From NCBI GenBank assembly GCA_022844265.1, contig JALHMA010000018.1:1-33372 (forward strand): a stretch of 33,372 bases of DNA. Reading direction: 5' to 3'. The notes under the pieces were generated by a model. It was given only the letters and a program-made list of their open reading frames with translations. It did not search any database and was not told the origin of the DNA. A program made the position numbers and the translations under genes. The stretch is from Saprospiraceae bacterium (lineage in GTDB: Bacteria > Bacteroidota > Bacteroidia > Chitinophagales > Saprospiraceae). This document shows positions 30,985 to 33,372 of the stretch, in pieces; the stretch's first letter is position 1; every line of letters begins with the position of its first letter.

Positions 30985-33372
30985 CTATAACGAACGCGCC
31001 AGGCGGAAGCCCAGATTATTACCCTTGCTCGTCGGAGCGTTGTCGTTGCGATTCGCCACGCGGCAGGAATTGGCGTCGTTGAGCCAACTGCCGCCGCGAA
31101 GTACGCGCCGATCGCCTTTTTCCGGCCCTTGCGGGTTAATCATGGTTATTTTTCCCATATAGTATTCGCCATACCAGTCGCTGCACCATTCCCATACATT
31201 ACCGCTCATATCGTATACGCCCAGTTCATTAGCCTTTCTAGAACCCACAGGGTAGGTTTTTTTTTCAGTATTGTTGCCATACCAGCCCACATCTTCTAAT
31301 TTATTACCACCTGCATATTTAAAATTTCGGGATTTTGGCCCGCCCCGCACAGCATATTCCCACTCGGCCTCAGTAGGCACGCGGTATTTTTTACCGGAAA
31401 GGGTGTTTAATTTTGTCAAAAACGCTTGCACATCCTCCCAACTGACCTGTTCCACCGGGCAATTATCGCAGTTTCTGAATGCACTTGGATTTGCACCCAT
31501 TACCGCCTGCCACTGCTTCTGAGTCACTTCAAACTTGGAAATGGCATAACTGCTCAAAGTAACCCGATGAACAGGTTTTTCGTCGTTTAGGCAGTCACCA
31601 TCCAGTTTGTCATCACAGCCCATCTGAAAAGTGCCGCCGGCTACGGTGACCATGTTTCGTTCTATTTCTGTCAGTGCATCATTTAAACTATATCCCGAAA
31701 TATCGGATGGCGATGATTGAAAATTGAGAAAACTTTTATGTACCCATTGATCCATGCCAATTTTAACCCAACCCGCTAGTTCTTCCAAAACTTGGACAGT
31801 TTCCCCTGGCTTCAACTGTTTTACTATATTATTTTCAGTACTTGGGCCGGATCTTACATTTAACGGACCTGTGGTATTGACAACAGCAGTTTTATTCAAA
31901 AGTGGAGGGCACCCGTCATTTGCTTTTTCCCCTTTTTCATTCGGGCATTTGTCATCTTTGTTCGCCACCCCGTCCCCGTCGTCGTCTGCATTCGCCTGGC
32001 GCTCGGCGTCGATGCGCAATTGTTGAGCCGATCTGTCCCTGGCCTCCTGCTCACTGCGCTGTTGTTCGGCGAGGGCCAGTTTGCCCGCCTGCTCTAACAG
32101 TCCAGGCAAGTCATTCCCTGTTCCCGGCACATCCGGGCATCGAGCAGCAGCAGTGAATTTCTCTTCTGCTTCCTTATATTTTTTCTGATCCATCAAAGCC
32201 ACACCCTCCGCGCGGAGCACTTCGTAGCATTTTTGCAAGGGAACCAGTTCGATCGTCTGGTACTTCCTAAAATCTGCCGGGCGAATGGTCATACGGAGCG
32301 GCTCAAAACCGGGAGACGTGATGTTCAATTCCACGGGCGTTCTCCGGTCGGCCGGCACTCGAATATTAAAAAACGCGCCCCGGCTGAGGAAGGCCGGCGG
32401 CAGCCCCCTGGCTTCGATTTTGGTCGCCATCCATTCGTCCATATACAGCGAACGTTTTTTTGCGGCGTTGTGTAGTTCGCCATAGATCCTGACGTCCTGC
32501 AGGGCCGGTGGCGCCGGTTTAGACGTTTGCCGGACTACCGGCAGGCTACATTTCGCGGCATCGCGCACATACCACAATTGCGCCGTATCGGGCAGCAAGG
32601 CATTAATTTCCTGTGCCCGGCTGAAATACGCACAAGCTTCCATGCGGGTGCGGTAGTTGGCGCCAACGGGTTTTTGGCCGCTGCGTTCCACGGTTTCCCA
32701 CATGGAGGAGTAGGATTTGTGAATTTTAACGCCTTCGTTGAAATAAGCGATGGCGGCGTTTTGGAGGAAGGAAATGGAGTCGAGGTAGGGTTTATTATCG
32801 ACCAAATCTGTTGGTGCAGCACCCTTCGCAAATACTTCCAAGTATATTTCCGTTCGCCTGCCTTTAGCGTTTGCAGGAGAAGGAGAAACAAACATATTAG
32901 CCTCTTTTTCAATGGCAGCCCTGAGTGCTGCGTTGTCTTGCGTTATTATCCGATTCTCCCACCCTACTCCCAACAAGAAGTCAGAAATACTATCTGCAGT
33001 GGTCAAATCGTCCGCCAGGAGCATATCCTGCACCAGCATTTCCCTGAAAACCGCCCATTCTTCAAAGTTTTCTATACAATATTCCTTCCCTTGATAGCTT
33101 GCATTTAATCCGGTGCATCCTATCCTTTCTGGCTGCCACCACAGCGCCAAACCGCACAACACCAGCCAGATCGGCACTGCCCACCACCAGGCGCGGCGCG
33201 GATTCAGGAATGCAAAACCTTTTTCCCGCAGGTGTTTTTTCCAGTCCGCGGGCACCTCGAACTGTTCGGGCGTGAGCGAGCGCCCCGGATCGAGCATGCG
33301 CAGCACCATAAAGTCGGCCTGCTGCCCTGCGGCGAGTCGGGCGGCGATGTCGCGCTGGAGTTCTTTTTTGCG
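30985..33372 (-). CDS. Membrane protein with TSP3, SH3 and FGE-sulfatase domains (N-terminus outside window)
   Basis: The frame is open to the window edge, so the start is not visible; the ATG at 33309 is internal. At least 795 residues are seen. One transmembrane helix (AWWWAVPIWLVLCGLALWW, near 33150-33200) splits a cytoplasmic part from an outer region, which has a PEGA-like beta segment, a thrombospondin-3-type calcium loop (DDDGDGVANKDDKCPNEKG), a bacterial SH3 (NVRSGPSTENNIVKQLKPGE), and a C-terminal FGE-sulfatase/SUMF1 domain (MVTVAGGTFQMGC to NLGFRLARSL). Of the two active-site cysteines of human FGE only the second has a counterpart (NSC); the first is Asn. It is probably a binding or signalling module and not a formylglycine-generating enzyme. 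Confidence 0.82.
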   Translation of the reverse strand, partial: RKKELQRDIAARLAAGQQADFMVLRMLDPGRSLTPEQFEVPADWKKHLREKGFAFLNPRRAWWWAVPIWLVLCGLALWWQPERIGCTGLNASYQGKEYCIENFEEWAVFREMLVQDMLLADDLTTADSISDFLLGVGWENRIITQDNAALRAAIEKEANMFVSPSPANAKGRRTEIYLEVFAKGAAPTDLVDNKPYLDSISFLQNAAIAYFNEGVKIHKSYSSMWETVERSGQKPVGANYRTRMEACAYFSRAQEINALLPDTAQLWYVRDAAKCSLPVVRQTSKPAPPALQDVRIYGELHNAAKKRSLYMDEWMATKIEARGLPPAFLSRGAFFNIRVPADRRTPVELNITSPGFEPLRMTIRPADFRKYQTIELVPLQKCYEVLRAEGVALMDQKKYKEAEEKFTAAARCPDVPGTGNDLPGLLEQAGKLALAEQQRSEQEARDRSAQQLRIDAERQANADDDGDGVANKDDKCPNEKGEKANDGCPPLLNKTAVVNTTGPLNVRSGPSTENNIVKQLKPGETVQVLEELAGWVKIGMDQWVHKSFLNFQSSPSDISGYSLNDALTEIERNMVTVAGGTFQMGCDDKLDGDCLNDEKPVHRVTLSSYAISKFEVTQKQWQAVMGANPSAFRNCDNCPVEQVSWEDVQAFLTKLNTLSGKKYRVPTEAEWEYAVRGGPKSRNFKYAGGNKLEDVGWYGNNTEKKTYPVGSRKANELGVYDMSGNVWEWCSDWYGEYYMGKITMINPQGPEKGDRRVLRGGSWLNDANSCRVANRNDNAPTSKGNNLGFRLARSL

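Noticed and set aside
30890-31162. Small frames within family III copy C and the FGE gene end
   Set aside because: Similar frames recur in the other family III copies only because the DNA is repeated; codon pattern and length vary, so they are not genes.

Overview
The window looks like a chromosomal segment of a Bacteroidota bacterium, probably of the Saprospiraceae/Chitinophagales type. The lineage signs are a C-terminal type IX secretion sorting domain, an OMP_b-brl_3-type TonB-dependent receptor, a Bacteroidota promoter (TTTG-N19-TANNTTTG), few Shine-Dalgarno sequences, and a CHAT-domain protein beside a sigma factor. This is inferred from protein families and motifs; no rRNA or tRNA gene was seen to confirm it.

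Layout. 1-5.4 kb: a small secreted TonB_C-domain protein faces a secreted VIT/VWA protein with a T9SS tail; a TonB-dependent outer-membrane receptor diverges from the latter. 5.5-12.1 kb: five plus-strand reading frames follow each other if the receptor is counted, including a haem-binding CxxCH protein, a GH3 glycosidase, a two-domain esterase (alpha/beta hydrolase plus SGNH) and a type-B carboxylesterase; the last three fit extracytoplasmic glycan and ester breakdown. 12.2-20.2 kb, minus strand: an ABC ATPase and a permease fused to an M1 aminopeptidase, a (alpha/alpha)6 glycosidase lipoprotein with a carbohydrate-binding module, and a small membrane protein. 20.3-24.8 kb, plus strand: ECF-like sigma factor, single-pass membrane protein overlapping it, and an exported TPR-CHAT protein, a likely signalling operon. 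25.4-28.2 kb, minus strand: an astacin protease carrying a seven-repeat beta-propeller, and upstream the wreck of a tail-fibre/S74-chaperone-type gene. 28.6-30.3 kb: a W/Y/H-rich secreted protein. 31-33.4 kb, minus strand: a membrane protein with TSP3, SH3 and FGE-sulfatase (SUMF1) domains, cut by the window end.

The most striking content is non-coding. Almost every gap after a stop codon is occupied by a large inverted repeat, and several are nested inside one another. I distinguish: family I (8351-8548, 57-bp arms); family II (18-bp perfect terminal repeats GGGGTTGTGTCAAAAGTC; copies at 10240-10417 and 24864-25373, nearly identical in their flanks but carrying different palindromic cores); family III (terminal repeat GTGCGGGGTCGTAAGACCC; three copies between 28315 and 30961); family IV (111-bp arms, inserted in a family III copy and flanked by 13-bp direct repeats, with decayed single arms elsewhere); and a perfect 111-bp palindrome at 12080-12190. 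The second family II copy sits at the exact centre of a 44-bp perfect palindrome and itself holds a further inverted repeat with another inside it. None of these elements encodes a transposase here, so they are best read as non-autonomous palindromic elements that seem to target gene ends and existing palindromes. That is the leading candidate for an undescribed system in this window; the exported sigma-TM-CHAT operon is the second.
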